A stretch of DNA of 64,000 nucleotides from Novosphingobium sp. EMRT-2 (GCF_005145025.1 NZ_CP039695.1:1111501-1175500), one strand, 5' to 3'; counted from the first letter of the stretch, positions 44,976-59,470 are shown. Program-made: numbers and translations. Notes: generated by a model not told the origin, from the sequence alone.

Positions 44976-45001
44976 TTAACTGATCGATTAAAGCGAGCCC
45001 G

Positions 45002-46819
45002 TCAATCGTCCTCGAACAGGTCGGCCAGCTGTTCGACCATCGTGCCGCCGAGTTGTTCGGCGTCCATGATCGTCACCGCGCGACGGTAGTAGCGCGTGAC
45101 GTCATGACCGATGCCGATGGCGACGAGTTGGACCGGCGATTGCTTTTCGATCCAGCCGATCACCTTGCGCAAGTGTTGCTCCAGATAGCCCGCGCTGTTC
45201 ACCGAAAGTGTCGAATCGTCCACCGGCGCGCCGTCCGAAATGACCATCAGCACGCGCCGGTCCTCGGGCCGCGCCAGCAGGCGGGCGTGCGCCCACAGCA
45301 GCGCTTCGCCGTCGATGTTTTCCTTGAGCAGCCCTTCGCGCATCATCAGGCCGAGATTGCGCCGGGCGCGCCGCCACGGCTCATCAGCCTTCTTGTAAAC
45401 AATGTGCCGCAAATCGTTGAGTCGGCCTGGATTCGCCTGTCGTCCGGCAGCCAGCCACGCCTCGCGCGATTGCCCGCCTTTCCACGCGCGGGTGGTGAAG
45501 CCGAGAATTTCCGTCTTCACACCGCAGCGCTCCAGCGTGCGCGCCATGATGTCCGCGCTGATCGCCGCGATCGAGATCGGCCGCCCGCGCATCGAGCCGG
45601 AATTGTCGATCAGCAGCGTGACGACGGTATCCTTGAACTCGACATCGCGCTCCACCTTGTAGGACAGCGACTGCCCTGGGGAGATCACCACGCGCGCCAG
45701 CCGCGCCGCATCGAGCAGGCCTTCTTCCTGGTCGAAATCCCACGAACGGTTCTGTTGCGCCATCAACCGGCGCTGGAGCCGGTTGGCCAGCCGCGTGACG
45801 ACGCCCTGCAACCCCTTGAGCTGGGTATCGAGGTAAGCGCGCAGGCGAGTCAGTTCCTCCTCGTCGCAAAGGTCCGTCGCGGCGACCACCTCGTCATAGA
45901 CGGTGGTGAAGGCCTTGTAGTCGAAATCCTCGGGCAGGTCAGTCCACGGCCGGTTGGGGCGCGTCGGCAGCATGCCTTCCTCGCCCTCGTCGGCCATGTC
46001 GGCATCGGCCGCGTCCTCGGGACTTTCGATTTCCTGTTCGGTATCGGTTTCCTCGTCGCCCTCGGTCGTCTCGCCCGCCGCCTCGACCGGCTGGCTGTCG
46101 GCATCGCTTTCCGAATTGTCCTGCTCGTCCTCGCGGTCGTTTTCCTGATCCTCGCCCTCGTCCTCCTCGGTTTCGGGCTGGTCGGGATTGGCGGCCTGGG
46201 TCAGCTCGAGGTGCTGGAGCATGTCCAGCGTGAGATGCTGGAACGCCTTCTGGTCTTCGAGAGCGGCGGCCAGCGCATCGAAATCGCCGCCCACGCGCTG
46301 TTCGATCCAGCTGCGCACCATGGACGTACCGAGCTGCGCGCTGGCGGGAATGGGCTGCCCGGTCAGCCGTTCGCGCAGCAGCAGCGCAACCGCGGCCTGC
46401 AACGGCACGTCATCGGGCTTGGCCGCGCGCGCGATGGGGTCGGACGCCATCCGCGTGGCCAGCGCGGCATCCAGATTGCCGCGCATCCCGGCATAGCCGT
46501 CCGACCCCAGCGCCTCGTACCGGACCTGCTCGACCGCATCGTAGCACGCCCGCGCCACCGCTTCGTTCGGCGCGCCGCGCTGATGCAGCACGGGATCGTG
46601 ATGGCGCAGCCGCAACGCCATGCCGTCGGCGAAACCCCGCGCCTCGGCCACCTGCGCGGCGGGCAGCGACCGCCCCGGCATCGGCAGGCGGAAATGCGCG
46701 CCAGACTGGCTGGGCGCATCCGCTGTCCACGCGATGTCCACCTCCGGATCGTCCGACACCACACGCGCGGTGCCGGCAAGAACGGAGCGGAACTGATCGA
46801 GGGGCGTTTCTTCGGCCAA
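45002..46819 (-). CDS. cobT: Cobaltochelatase subunit CobT
   Basis: A 605-residue protein with a helical N-terminal part, a highly acidic linker (about residues 215-285, rich in Glu/Asp) and a C-terminal von Willebrand A domain with the MIDAS motif DNSGSM near residue 405. This is the CobT layout. Together with the AAA+ partner CobS and the large subunit CobN it inserts cobalt into the corrin ring. Neither cobS nor cobN is in the window. It is preceded on the same strand by fsa with a 63-base gap containing a hairpin. Confidence 0.92.
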   Translation of the reverse strand: MAEETPLDQFRSVLAGTARVVSDDPEVDIAWTADAPSQSGAHFRLPMPGRSLPAAQVAEARGFADGMALRLRHHDPVLHQRGAPNEAVARACYDAVEQVRYEALGSDGYAGMRGNLDAALATRMASDPIARAAKPDDVPLQAAVALLLRERLTGQPIPASAQLGTSMVRSWIEQRVGGDFDALAAALEDQKAFQHLTLDMLQHLELTQAANPDQPETEEDEGEDQENDREDEQDNSESDADSQPVEAAGETTEGDEETDTEQEIESPEDAADADMADEGEEGMLPTRPNRPWTDLPEDFDYKAFTTVYDEVVAATDLCDEEELTRLRAYLDTQLKGLQGVVTRLANRLQRRLMAQQNRSWDFDQEEGLLDAARLARVVISPGQSLSYKVERDVEFKDTVVTLLIDNSGSMRGRPISIAAISADIMARTLERCGVKTEILGFTTRAWKGGQSREAWLAAGRQANPGRLNDLRHIVYKKADEPWRRARRNLGLMMREGLLKENIDGEALLWAHARLLARPEDRRVLMVISDGAPVDDSTLSVNSAGYLEQHLRKVIGWIEKQSPVQLVAIGIGHDVTRYYRRAVTIMDAEQLGGTMVEQLADLFEDD

Positions 46820-46844
46820 GGTCTTTGCGTTCTTTCAGTGGCCG

Positions 46845-46865
46845 CGCGCCCATCCCGCGGGCGCG
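46845..46865. terminator. Small hairpin between fsa and cobT
   Basis: Seven-base arms (CGCGCCC at 46845-46851 and GGGCGCG at 46859-46865) enclose a seven-base loop just after the fsa stop. No T-run follows on the minus strand, so termination is doubtful. It could attenuate transcription into cobT. Confidence 0.35.
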
Positions 46866-46882
46866 AGGCGTCATTTCCCGGT

Positions 46883-47536
46883 TCAGCCGATCTTCTGGCC
46901 GGTCTTGGCCCAGTCGGCAAGGAAGCCTTCGATGCCCTTGTCGGTCAGGACGTGCTTGAACAGGCCCTTGATGACCGCGGGCGGCGCGGTGATCACGTCC
47001 GCGCCGATCTTGGCGGATTCCAGCACATGCACGCCATGGCGGATCGAGGCGACGAGGATCTCGGTGGCGAAGGCGTAGTTGTCGTAGATCAGGCGGATGT
47101 CGCGGATCAGTTCCATGCCGTCGAAGCCGTTATCGTCATGCCGGCCGACGAAGGGCGAGATGAAGCTCGCCCCGGCCTTGGCGGCGAGCAGGGCCTGGTT
47201 GGCCGAGAAGCACAGCGTGACGTTGACCATCGTGCCGTCGCCGGTCAGCTTCTTGCAGGTCTTGAGCCCGTCGATCGTCAGCGGCACCTTGATGCAGACG
47301 TTGTCGGCGATCTTCCGCAGGATCTCCGCCTCGCGCATCATGCCTTCGTGATCGAGCGCGACCACTTCGGCCGAGACCGGACCTTCGACAAGGCCGCAGA
47401 TTTCCTTCGTAACCTCAATGAAATCCCTGCCGGATTTCGCGATCAGCGAAGGGTTCGTGGTTACGCCATCGAGCAGGCCGGTGGCGGCGAGGTCGGCGAT
47501 TTCGGCGGTATCGGCAGTATCGACGAAGAACTTCAT
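46883..47536 (-). CDS. fsa: Fructose-6-phosphate aldolase / transaldolase-like protein
   Basis: A 217-residue protein starting [13 protein letters not shown]. The Schiff-base Lys is residue 83 in CIKVPLT, and GVTTNPSL near residue 24 is the family signature. The short length fits the small transaldolase/FSA group, which acts in the non-oxidative pentose-phosphate route or on fructose-6-phosphate. Which of the two it catalyses cannot be settled from sequence. It is divergent from priA with a 127-base intergenic region, an arrangement common in alphaproteobacteria. A weak AGGA precedes the ATG. Confidence 0.9.
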   Translation of the reverse strand: MKFFVDTADTAEIADLAATGLLDGVTTNPSLIAKSGRDFIEVTKEICGLVEGPVSAEVVALDHEGMMREAEILRKIADNVCIKVPLTIDGLKTCKKLTGDGTMVNVTLCFSANQALLAAKAGASFISPFVGRHDDNGFDGMELIRDIRLIYDNYAFATEILVASIRHGVHVLESAKIGADVITAPPAVIKGLFKHVLTDKGIEGFLADWAKTGQKIG

Positions 47537-47663
47537 GGGATGTGGTCCTGACCGGAAAGTGATTCCCTGACGCCTATAGCGCGTGGCGGGCGCAAGTGTA
47601 TCCCCATGCCAGAGGCGACGCCCCTTTGCCCGTGCACGATCTGCCCCATATAGCAGTCCACGC

Positions 47664-49832
47664 ATGAACCGCGTCCGCTGCCTCGTCTTCAACGCCGCCC
47701 TCGGCCCGCTGGACTACCGCGTGCCCGACGGCATGGCGGTGGAGCCGGGTTCGGTGGTGGTCGCGCCGCTCGGCCCGCGCCAGATCATCGGCGTGGTGTG
47801 GGAGGCGGAGCGGCTGCCCGGCACCGAGGTTCCCGAATCGAAACTGCGGCCGCTTCTTGCCGTGCTGCCGGTGCCGTCGCTGGCCGCGCCGCTGCGCCGG
47901 CTGATCGAATGGTGCGCCGACTACTACCTCGCCCCGATCGCCTCGGTTGCGCGCATGGCGCTGTCGAGCACGGCAGCGCTGCGGGGCGGCGGCACCGTCA
48001 CCGAATACCGCCTGACCGGGCGCGAGCCCACCGGACGGATCACCCCGCAACGCGCGCAGGCGCTGGACCTGCTGATCGACCAGCAGGCGACGATCCGCGA
48101 ACTGGCGGAGATCGCCGGCGTTTCCGACGGCGTCCTGCGCGGGATGGTCAACGCCGGTCTGCTCGAACCCGTGCTGGTGGACAGCGACCGCCCCTACCCT
48201 GCGCCCGATCCGCGCCATGCCGTGCCGGATCTTTCGGACCAGCAGCGCGAAGCGGCGGCCACGTTCGTGACGGCGGTGGAAGAGCATGCCTTCCGTCCGT
48301 TCCTGCTCGATGGCGTGACCGGCTCGGGCAAGACCGAAACCTATTTCGAAGCCATCGCCCGCGCGATCGGAATGGGGCGGCAGGTGCTGGTGCTGCTGCC
48401 CGAAATCGCGCTAACCGAAAGTTTCCTCAAGCGGTTCGAGGCGCGCTTCGGTGTCGCGCCGGTCACCTGGCATTCCTCACTCAAGTCCTCCGAACGCCGC
48501 CGCGCCTGGTGCGGCATCGCCGCCGGACAGGCCCGGGTCGTGGTCGGCGCGCGCTCGGCGCTGTTCCTTCCCTTCGCGCGGCTGGGCCTGATCGTCGTCG
48601 ACGAGGCGCACGAAATCTCGTTCAAGCAGGACGATGGCGTGCGCTACAACGCGCGCGACGTGGCGGTGATGCGCGCCCGGTTCGAAAACGTGCCGGTAAT
48701 CCTCGCCAGCGCCACCCCCGCGCTTGAAAGCCTGCAGATGGCCGAGGCCGGTCGCTACGAGCGCGTGGTGCTGCCCGACCGCTTCGGCGGCGCGTCGCTG
48801 CCCGACATCGCGGTGGTCGATCTGCGCGAACAGCAGCCGCCGCGGGGGCACTGGCTGGCCCCTCCGCTGGTGGAAGCGCTGAAGGACCGGCTGGAAAAGG
48901 GCGAACAGTCGCTGCTGTTCCTCAACCGGCGCGGCTATGCCCCGCTCACGCTGTGCCGCAACTGCGGCTATCGCTTCCAGTGCCCGAACTGTTCGGCCTG
49001 GCTGGTCGAGCACCGACTGTCGCGCCGGCTGGCCTGCCATCACTGCGGGCACGAAGTGCCGACGCCGGACGCATGCCCCGAATGCGGCGAGCCGGACTGC
49101 CTCGTCGCCTGTGGTCCGGGCGTGGAGCGCATCGCCGATGAGGTCGCGGAAATCCTTCCGCAAGCGCGGGTTGCGCTGGTCACTTCAGACACGCTGACAA
49201 GCCCCGCCAAGGCCGCCGAATTCGTGGAGCAGGCATCGAACAAGGCGATCGACGTGATCGTCGGTACCCAACTCGTGACCAAGGGCTATCACTTCCCCGA
49301 GCTGACATTGGTGGGCGTGGTCGATGCCGACATGGGCCTCGAAGGCGGCGATTTGCGCGCGGCGGAGCGCACCTATCAGCAGATCGCGCAGGTGGCAGGA
49401 CGCGCCGGGCGCGGTGAAAAGCCGGGCGAAGTCCTGATCCAGACCCGCCATCCCGAGGCGCCCGTGATCGGGGCACTGGCCAGCGGCGACCGCGACGCTT
49501 TCTACGCCGCCGAGACCGAAGCGCGCCGCGACGCCGGCGCGCCCCCGTTCGGGCGCTGGGCGGCGATCATCGTCTCGAGCGAGGACGAGGCCGAAGCGCG
49601 CGAGGCGGCGCGTGCGATCGGCGGCACCCGCCCGGAACTGCCCGACGTGATGATCCTTGGCCCCGCCCCGGCTCCGCTTTCGTTGCTGCGCGGACGCTAT
49701 CGCTACCGCCTGCTGGTCAACGCGCGCCGCTCCACCGAACTCCAGCGCGTGATCCGTGCGTGGCTGGACCCGCTGCGGTTCCCCTCGGGGGTGCGGGTGG
49801 CCGTGGACATCGATCCGTACAGCTTCGTCTAA
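47664..49832 (+). CDS. priA: Primosomal protein N' (replication-restart helicase PriA)
   Basis: A 722-residue protein. The 3'-DNA-binding domain opens [20 protein letters not shown]. Walker A is GVTGSGKTE near residue 215 and the DEAH box is VVDEAHEIS near 312. Eight cysteines in CxxC pairs (from [13 protein letters not shown] to CPECGEPDC) form the zinc-binding element. PriA reloads the replisome at stalled forks. I chose the ATG at 47664 because the conserved N-terminus begins there; a longer in-frame extension to 47583 shows no homology. It is upstream of the HExxH-TPR gene. Confidence 0.95.
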   Translation: MNRVRCLVFNAALGPLDYRVPDGMAVEPGSVVVAPLGPRQIIGVVWEAERLPGTEVPESKLRPLLAVLPVPSLAAPLRRLIEWCADYYLAPIASVARMALSSTAALRGGGTVTEYRLTGREPTGRITPQRAQALDLLIDQQATIRELAEIAGVSDGVLRGMVNAGLLEPVLVDSDRPYPAPDPRHAVPDLSDQQREAAATFVTAVEEHAFRPFLLDGVTGSGKTETYFEAIARAIGMGRQVLVLLPEIALTESFLKRFEARFGVAPVTWHSSLKSSERRRAWCGIAAGQARVVVGARSALFLPFARLGLIVVDEAHEISFKQDDGVRYNARDVAVMRARFENVPVILASATPALESLQMAEAGRYERVVLPDRFGGASLPDIAVVDLREQQPPRGHWLAPPLVEALKDRLEKGEQSLLFLNRRGYAPLTLCRNCGYRFQCPNCSAWLVEHRLSRRLACHHCGHEVPTPDACPECGEPDCLVACGPGVERIADEVAEILPQARVALVTSDTLTSPAKAAEFVEQASNKAIDVIVGTQLVTKGYHFPELTLVGVVDADMGLEGGDLRAAERTYQQIAQVAGRAGRGEKPGEVLIQTRHPEAPVIGALASGDRDAFYAAETEARRDAGAPPFGRWAAIIVSSEDEAEAREAARAIGGTRPELPDVMILGPAPAPLSLLRGRYRYRLLVNARRSTELQRVIRAWLDPLRFPSGVRVAVDIDPYSFV

Positions 49833-49909
49833 ATCCGATCGAAAAGCCGGTTGCAAACGTCTGAAACCTTGTGAGACTTGCCGCGATCTTGGCAGGGGGA
49901 ACAAGGCAG

Positions 49910-51463
49910 ATGCGCAATGGGATCAGAAGGCTGGCGGTTCTGGTGTCCGCCGGGCTGCTGCTCGCGGGAGCAGCGCCATTGCAGGCGACGACATGGTATC
50001 GTGCCCGTACCGCGCATTTCGTGATGTACAGCGATGGCGATCCCAAGGCGCTGCGGACGCTGGCGCAAAAGGCGCAGAAGTTCGAAGCGGTCCTCAATGA
50101 TCGCTACAAGGCGGTGTTTGATCCCGATACCCCGCCAATCGACATATACATCCTGCGCTCGCAGGAAAACGTCGCCAAGCTGATGGGAGGCTCCAAGACC
50201 ACAGCGGGTTTCTACAAGCCCGACACCGAGGGCAGCATCATCCTCTCCAACCGGGAAGGAGCCAGCAACGAACTGGATCTGGACCGGGACTCCACGCTTT
50301 TCCACGAATACACGCACTATTTCATGCTGCATAACTTCGTCAGTGCCTATCCCGCGTGGTTCACCGAAGGCTTTGCCGAACTGCTGGCGACCGTGGAGTT
50401 TCCGGCCAAGGGCGGATACGAAATCGGCCGCCCGCCGAAGTACCGCGCCTACGGACTGTTCATGAGCACACCGGTGCCGATCACGTCGATTCTGGGCGAA
50501 TCGTCGTTCAGCGGCAACGCTGAACAGTTGGACTTCCGCTATGGCCGGTCGTGGCTGCTGACCCACATGCTGGTGGTCGGCACGAAGCGTAAAGGCCAGA
50601 TGGATACCTACCTGAACCTGCTCAACACCGGAACGGCGCTCCCCGAGGCCGCGCAGCAGGCGTTTGGCGATCTGGCCCAGCTGGACAAGGATCTCGACAA
50701 GTACCGGTCGGGACGGCTGACCTACTACAGGTTCGATATGCCCGCTTCGGACGCCCCCGAACCGGCCATCGAGCAACTGGACGCGGTGGAAACGCAGCTC
50801 ATCCCCTATCGCCTCATGCGCCGGGCCGGCGACGATGCCGCTTCGGCGGTCGAACCACTGGCCCTGATCGCGCAGGCCAACCCCGCTTCGGCGGCGGCCT
50901 GGTTCGAATTCGCCCGCGCCGCCTCCGTTGCCGCTGATGAAGCTTCGGACAGCGGCGCCAAGGCGGCTCTGCGGCAACGCGCCGCCGATGCGCTGGATCG
51001 CGTGCTCTCGCTCGATCCAGCGCATGTTCGCGCTCTGCTCTACAAGGCCGAGGCGCAGGCCGAACATCTGCACTTCATCGGCAATAACGATCCCGCGCGC
51101 TGGAAGGAAGTCGGCACGCTGTTGCGCCGGGCGAACGCGGGCAATCCCAACGATCCGCTCGTGCTGTATCAATGGTACAGGAATTTCGGGTTGCGCCGCG
51201 AGGCACCTCCGCAGAATGCTCGGGACGCGCTGGCTCGTGCATTCCAGCTTGCGCCCGACGTGACGGATATCCGCGTCGCCTATGGCTTTGATCTTGCCCG
51301 GCATGACGATTTCACCAACGCGCTGGCGGTGGTCCGGCCCATCGCTTTCGACCCGCACAATGCCCAGGCGGGAATCTCCGTGCTCCTATCGTTGCGGGAA
51401 ATGCAGAAGCGCCGGGATCAGGAGAAGAAGGACGGCAAGGCCTCGGTCAACGCAGCGCATTGA
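49910..51463 (+). CDS. Exported TPR protein with a gluzincin-like HExxH motif
   Basis: A 517-residue protein with a signal peptide (about residues 7-26). The mature N-terminal domain contains HEYTH (His132-His136) with a downstream FTEGFAE Glu at 153, matching the HExxH + Glu zinc site of gluzincin metallopeptidases. The C-terminal half is TPR-like, with helical repeats of the FEFARAASVA kind. I cannot assign a substrate; a periplasmic peptidase with a protein-binding scaffold is inferred. The ATG at 49910 follows AGGGGGA; a GTG at 49871 is less likely. Not clearly in an operon with priA. Confidence 0.75.
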   Translation: MRNGIRRLAVLVSAGLLLAGAAPLQATTWYRARTAHFVMYSDGDPKALRTLAQKAQKFEAVLNDRYKAVFDPDTPPIDIYILRSQENVAKLMGGSKTTAGFYKPDTEGSIILSNREGASNELDLDRDSTLFHEYTHYFMLHNFVSAYPAWFTEGFAELLATVEFPAKGGYEIGRPPKYRAYGLFMSTPVPITSILGESSFSGNAEQLDFRYGRSWLLTHMLVVGTKRKGQMDTYLNLLNTGTALPEAAQQAFGDLAQLDKDLDKYRSGRLTYYRFDMPASDAPEPAIEQLDAVETQLIPYRLMRRAGDDAASAVEPLALIAQANPASAAAWFEFARAASVAADEASDSGAKAALRQRAADALDRVLSLDPAHVRALLYKAEAQAEHLHFIGNNDPARWKEVGTLLRRANAGNPNDPLVLYQWYRNFGLRREAPPQNARDALARAFQLAPDVTDIRVAYGFDLARHDDFTNALAVVRPIAFDPHNAQAGISVLLSLREMQKRRDQEKKDGKASVNAAH

Positions 51464-51520
51464 AAGAGGGGCTATCATCCGCGTCCTTGCCGGTCCGGAC
51501 TGCTGCTTCCCGGCCCAAGA

Positions 51521-52609
51521 TCAAGCGCTTTCGCGGGCGAGCAACGCGCGCTTGATGTCGAGGCCATAGGCATAGCCCCCCAGCGTGCCGTCCGAGCGAA
51601 TCACCCGGTGGCACGGGATCAGCACGGCGACGTTGTTCGCGCCGTTGGCAGACCCGGCCGCGCGCACGGCGGAGGGCTTGCCTACGGCCGCGGCGACTTC
51701 GGCATAGCTGCGGGTTTCACCTGGCGGAATGCGGCGCAGTTCGCGCCACACCGCCTGCTGGAACGCGGTGCCATCCACATCGAGCGGCAGGTCCGGCATT
51801 TCCGCCGGACGGTCGCAGGCGGCGATGGCCGCTTCGCGCAGGACCGCCACGTATTCGCCGCCGCGCACCAGCGTGGCATGGGGAAAGCGGGCGCGCAGAT
51901 CAGCCTCGTCCTCGTTGAACGAAAGCCGGCAGATTCCCCGCGCGGTTGCCGCCAGCAGCATGGGCGCAAGGCTTGTCTCCGCGATGTCCCAGTGAATTTC
52001 GACGTTCGCGCCGCCGTTGCGCCAGGCCGATGGCGTCATCCCCAGTTCCTTTCCGGTTTCCTCGTAGAAACGGCTGGGCGCCGAATAGCCCGCCGCATAG
52101 ACCGCCTCGGTCACGTTGCCCGCCGTCTCCAGCGCCTGCCGCGCCCGTTCAGCCCGCCGCTCGCGCGCATAGCGGGCGGGCGAAAGCCCGGTCTCCCGCT
52201 TGAACAGGCGCTGGAAGTGGTGCGGCGCATAGCCGACCAGCGCCGCCAACTGCTCAAGCCTGGGCGCGTTTTCCTCCTGCAACAGCGCAACCGCCCGTTC
52301 GACCGCGATCCGGTCGCGGCCAACCTCGTCGGGCAGGCAGCGCCGGCAGGCCCGGAAGCCCGCCGTCCGCGCCTCCGCGCCATCGGCATAGAACACCACG
52401 TTCTCGCGCCGGGGACGCCGCGCCGGGCAGCTTGGCTTGCAGTAGATGCCGGTGGTCAGCACCGCGCCGACAAACCGCCCGTCCAGGCTGCGATCCCGCC
52501 GCTCGAACGCGGCATAGGCCCAGTCGAAGTCGATGCCTGAGCCGTTTCCGATCACCCGGCGAGTCGTGCTGTCGATCTTGGTTTCGGGCATGGTATCAGG
52601 CGATGTCAT
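51521..52609 (-). CDS. ada: Bifunctional Ada: DNA repair methyltransferase and activator
   Basis: A 362-residue Ada protein with all parts: an N-terminal zinc module with Cys57, Cys61, Cys88 and Cys91 (Cys57 accepts methyl from phosphotriesters), an AraC-type HTH around residues 105-195, and a C-terminal O6-methylguanine transferase with PCHRV (Cys333). It repairs alkylated DNA and, when methylated, activates transcription. The first ATG (52609) is used; an ATG six codons later is also possible. It is divergent from the trypsin-like protease gene. Confidence 0.93.
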   Translation of the reverse strand: MTSPDTMPETKIDSTTRRVIGNGSGIDFDWAYAAFERRDRSLDGRFVGAVLTTGIYCKPSCPARRPRRENVVFYADGAEARTAGFRACRRCLPDEVGRDRIAVERAVALLQEENAPRLEQLAALVGYAPHHFQRLFKRETGLSPARYARERRAERARQALETAGNVTEAVYAAGYSAPSRFYEETGKELGMTPSAWRNGGANVEIHWDIAETSLAPMLLAATARGICRLSFNEDEADLRARFPHATLVRGGEYVAVLREAAIAACDRPAEMPDLPLDVDGTAFQQAVWRELRRIPPGETRSYAEVAAAVGKPSAVRAAGSANGANNVAVLIPCHRVIRSDGTLGGYAYGLDIKRALLARESA

Positions 52610-52689
52610 GCCACGCTTCTATCGCGATCGCATGGCGGTCGCTTCCCGAAACTTGCGGTCAAAGCAAAACGGCGCAAGAACGGCCGATC

Positions 52690-54246
52690 ATGCCGAGTTT
52701 CCGCTGCGCCGCGCGCGCCATCGCCCTTCTGTTCCTTGCGCTGATCGCCGCACCGGCGCTGGCCGATCCGGCGGATATCGCCGCGGCTAGCCGGGGCGTG
52801 GTGCGCGTGGTCATCATCCAGAACGATGGCGACAACGCCCAGCTCATCACGCACGGCAGCGGCTTCGCCATCGCGCCCGACCTGGTGGTGACCAACGCCC
52901 ACGTCGTGGACGAACTGCGCCAGGACGATTCGCTGCTCGTGGGCGTCGTGCCCGCCGAAGGGCGCAGCGGCTATCAGGCGCGGCTTGTCGCCTATTCGCC
53001 CAGCAACGATCTGGCGCTGCTTAAGGTCGACAGCAAGGCATCGCTTTCGCCCGTCACGCTGTTTTCGGGCGCGCCGGCGGACAGCGCGGAAGTCTATGCC
53101 GTCGGCTATCCCGGCAATGTCGATCTGGCGCAGGGCCTGTCGATGGCCGATCTGGTCACACCGCAGGCCCCGGTGAAGACGCGCGGCTATGTCTCGGCCG
53201 GGCGCACGTCCAGATCGTTCGACACGCTGCTGCACACCGCACCGATCGGCGCGGGCAATTCGGGCGGGCCACTGTTCGATTCGTGCGGGCGCGTGCTGGG
53301 CGTGAACAGCTTCGGCACGGTCAGCGACAACAGCACCGATTCGGCGTTCTATTTCGCCATCTCCATGCGCGAACTGACCGCCTTCCTGCGGCAGGCAAAG
53401 GTCGAAGCCCATGTCAGCGGGCTGCCCTGCACCTCGATCGCCGACCTCGACCGCGCCGAAAGCGAACGCGCCGCCAGCGATCACGCCCGCCAGGCCGCCG
53501 ATGCCGAAGCCAGGAACGCCACCAAGGCGAAGGCGCTCGAAAAGGCGCGCCGCGATGCGGAAATCGCGGTTCTTTCCGAACGCGACAACGGCATGGCTCT
53601 AGCCGCGCTTCTGCTGGTGTCGGCGCTGCTGGCCGGCGGCAGCGCCCTGCTGTTCATGCAGCGCAACGAGAGCCGGAATCTCAGGATCGCCGGCGCCGCC
53701 GGGGGCGTGCTGCTGCTGGCCGCGATCGTGACCTGGCTGGTGCGCCCGTCGCTCGAATCGATCGAGACGAGGGCGGAGGACATGCTCGCGGCTGCGAGCC
53801 CGACCCCCGGCGTCACCGCCCCCGGCGCGGCGACGGAAGGCACCGGGCGCATGGCCTGCGTGATCGATACCCAGCGCAGCCGGGTCACCGTTTCGGACAT
53901 CACCGACGTTCCGCTGGAATGGAGCGCCGACGGCTGCGTCAACGGCCGGGCGCAATACGGGCTGGCTCAGGACGGCTGGACGCGAATCCTCGTTCCGGAC
54001 GGCGAGGAGACGATTTCGGTCAACCGCTACGATCCGGCAACGCGGACCTACATCGTCGAGCGCTTCCTGATGAGCCTTGATGACATGAACAAGGCCCGCG
54101 CCGAACGGAAGAAAATCGTAGTCCCAGCGTGCGGCGCACCGACCGACGCCGCGCGGCGCTTTGGCGAGGCGCAGCAGGCGATCAAGGCGCTGCTTCCGGC
54201 CGAACCAAACGAGCGGATGCGCTACAACTGCCAGCCGCAGCCCTGA
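52690..54246 (+). CDS. Membrane-anchored trypsin-like serine protease
   Basis: A 518-residue protein with a signal peptide (about residues 6-25). The catalytic triad is complete: His71 in TNAHVVD, Asp107 in SNDLALL and Ser191 in GAGNSGGPLF. After the protease domain come an Ala-rich coiled-coil stretch (about 265-305), two hydrophobic helices (about 310-360) and a soluble C-terminal domain with four cysteines. The layout resembles DegP-like domains but lacks a PDZ domain. Cleavage target unknown. It is divergent from ada. An ATG upstream in frame is not used; the signal peptide starts at 52690. Confidence 0.82.
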   Translation: MPSFRCAARAIALLFLALIAAPALADPADIAAASRGVVRVVIIQNDGDNAQLITHGSGFAIAPDLVVTNAHVVDELRQDDSLLVGVVPAEGRSGYQARLVAYSPSNDLALLKVDSKASLSPVTLFSGAPADSAEVYAVGYPGNVDLAQGLSMADLVTPQAPVKTRGYVSAGRTSRSFDTLLHTAPIGAGNSGGPLFDSCGRVLGVNSFGTVSDNSTDSAFYFAISMRELTAFLRQAKVEAHVSGLPCTSIADLDRAESERAASDHARQAADAEARNATKAKALEKARRDAEIAVLSERDNGMALAALLLVSALLAGGSALLFMQRNESRNLRIAGAAGGVLLLAAIVTWLVRPSLESIETRAEDMLAAASPTPGVTAPGAATEGTGRMACVIDTQRSRVTVSDITDVPLEWSADGCVNGRAQYGLAQDGWTRILVPDGEETISVNRYDPATRTYIVERFLMSLDDMNKARAERKKIVVPACGAPTDAARRFGEAQQAIKALLPAEPNERMRYNCQPQP

Positions 54247-54251
54247 ACGTC

Positions 54252-54310
54252 CGTTTCGAAACGCGCGGAACGATACGATCCGCAACGAATACGATTGCGC
54301 GACCTAGGTC
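54252..54310. promoter_or_regulatory. Palindromes upstream of the ATP synthase operon
   Basis: Two perfect palindromes lie in the 193-base region before atpH: CGTTTCGAAACG at 54252-54263 and GACCTAGGTC at 54301-54310. They may be operators for the atp promoter, or the first may end the upstream protease transcript. No clear sigma-70 box was recognised between 54310 and the start of atpH. Confidence 0.4.
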
Positions 54311-54439
54311 GAAGGCGCGAAACTCGCATCTTGTAATACGACGGTTACGTTGCTAGGCGCGCCCCGTCTGCGGGCTACCACGTGTTAAAGCGTGTGCGTG
54401 GCCCAATCGGCTTATCCGAATGAAGGGGGACCTGAGCGC

Positions 54440-56555
<2,116 letters not shown>

Positions 56556-56559
56556 CACA

Positions 56560-56640
56560 CGTCATCCCGGCGCAAGCCGGGATCTCGTGCCGCCAGGTAC
56601 GGCCTAGTGGATAGGGACCCCAGCGTTCGCCGGGGTGACG
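56560..56640. repeat. Palindromic REP-like element between atpA and atpG
   Basis: The element is bounded by CGTCA (56560-56564) and TGACG (56636-56640). Inside are two hairpins: ATCCCGGC/GCCGGGAT (56564-56571 with 56576-56583, loop GCAA) and ACCCC-GCG/CGC-GGGGT (56617-56636, loop TT, one A/C mismatch). It fills most of the 101-base gap between atpA and atpG. This sequence type is a familiar alphaproteobacterial repeat. Confidence 0.82.
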
Positions 56641-56656
56641 AATTGGAGAAAATTGA

Positions 56657-59007
<2,351 letters not shown>

Positions 59008-59016
59008 GTTGGAACG

Positions 59017-59131
59017 CCTCTCACCCTTCGGGGGAGAGGATACGGAGACTTGCTGCGGCATAGCCGGAGCTAGTCGGAGTTGGAGAGGGGGAGCCCCCTC
59101 TCCCAACCCTCTCCCCCTGAAGGGTGAGAGG
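59017..59131. repeat. Palindromic repeat between atpD and atpC
   Basis: Two 23-24-base copies of CCTCTC...GAGAGG-type sequence, inverted relative to one another and differing by one inserted T, lie at 59017-59039 and 59108-59131. Between them is a perfect 10-bp hairpin (GGAGAGGGGG/CCCCCTCTCC, 59082-59103, loop AG). It occupies most of the 141-base gap. Distinct in sequence from the repeat after atpA. Confidence 0.8.
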
Positions 59132-59148
59132 GCTAAGAGGCAAGGCAC

Positions 59149-59403
59149 ATGCTGCACTTCGAACTCGTCACCCCGGCCCGCCTCGTCCGTTCGGAAGAGG
59201 TCTACATGGTCGTCGTTCCCGGCACGGACGGGGAATTCGGCGTGCTGGAAGGCCACGCGCCGTTCATGTCCACGGTCAAGGACGGCACGATCAAGCTCTA
59301 CAAGAGCCAGGGCGCCGTGCCGGAGGAAATCCAGGTCCAGGGCGGCTTCGCCGAAGTCAGCGCCAAGGGACTGACCGTGCTCGCGGAGCACGTCGAGGGC
59401 TGA
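59149..59403 (+). CDS. atpC: ATP synthase F1 subunit epsilon, short form
   Basis: An 84-residue protein starting [20 protein letters not shown]: the N-terminal beta-sandwich of F1 epsilon. The C-terminal two-helix domain, which inhibits ATP hydrolysis in longer (about 130-residue) homologues, is absent; the frame ends cleanly at HVEG and no helical continuation appears in other frames. It connects the central stalk to the ring. I recall short epsilon subunits in sphingomonads, so this is probably lineage-normal. Last gene of the operon; a strong hairpin follows. Confidence 0.93.
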   Translation: MLHFELVTPARLVRSEEVYMVVVPGTDGEFGVLEGHAPFMSTVKDGTIKLYKSQGAVPEEIQVQGGFAEVSAKGLTVLAEHVEG

Positions 59404-59436
59404 AGCCTCTCGCGCTTGCCGGGCTCGGACCCATGA

Positions 59437-59470
59437 AAAGGGCCACTCCTCTTGCGGGGAGTGGCCCTTT
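59437..59470. terminator. Strong hairpin at the end of the atp operon
   Basis: Thirteen-base arms AAAGGGCCACTCC (59437-59449) and GGAGTGGCCCTTT (59458-59470) enclose an eight-base loop, followed by CCGTTTT. It lies between the convergent ends of atpC and gloA and would work in both directions. Good candidate intrinsic terminator, although the T-run is broken. Confidence 0.75.

Noticed and set aside
44976..44991. TTAA-N8-TTAA upstream of the nitroreductase gene as a CtrA site
   Set aside because: The CtrA consensus has seven spacer bases; this has eight, so it is off by one and probably chance.
59149..59403. atpC as a frameshifted pseudogene
   Set aside because: The product is clean, ends naturally at a stop after the beta-sandwich, and sphingomonad epsilon subunits are short as I recall; no helical remnant is found in another frame downstream.
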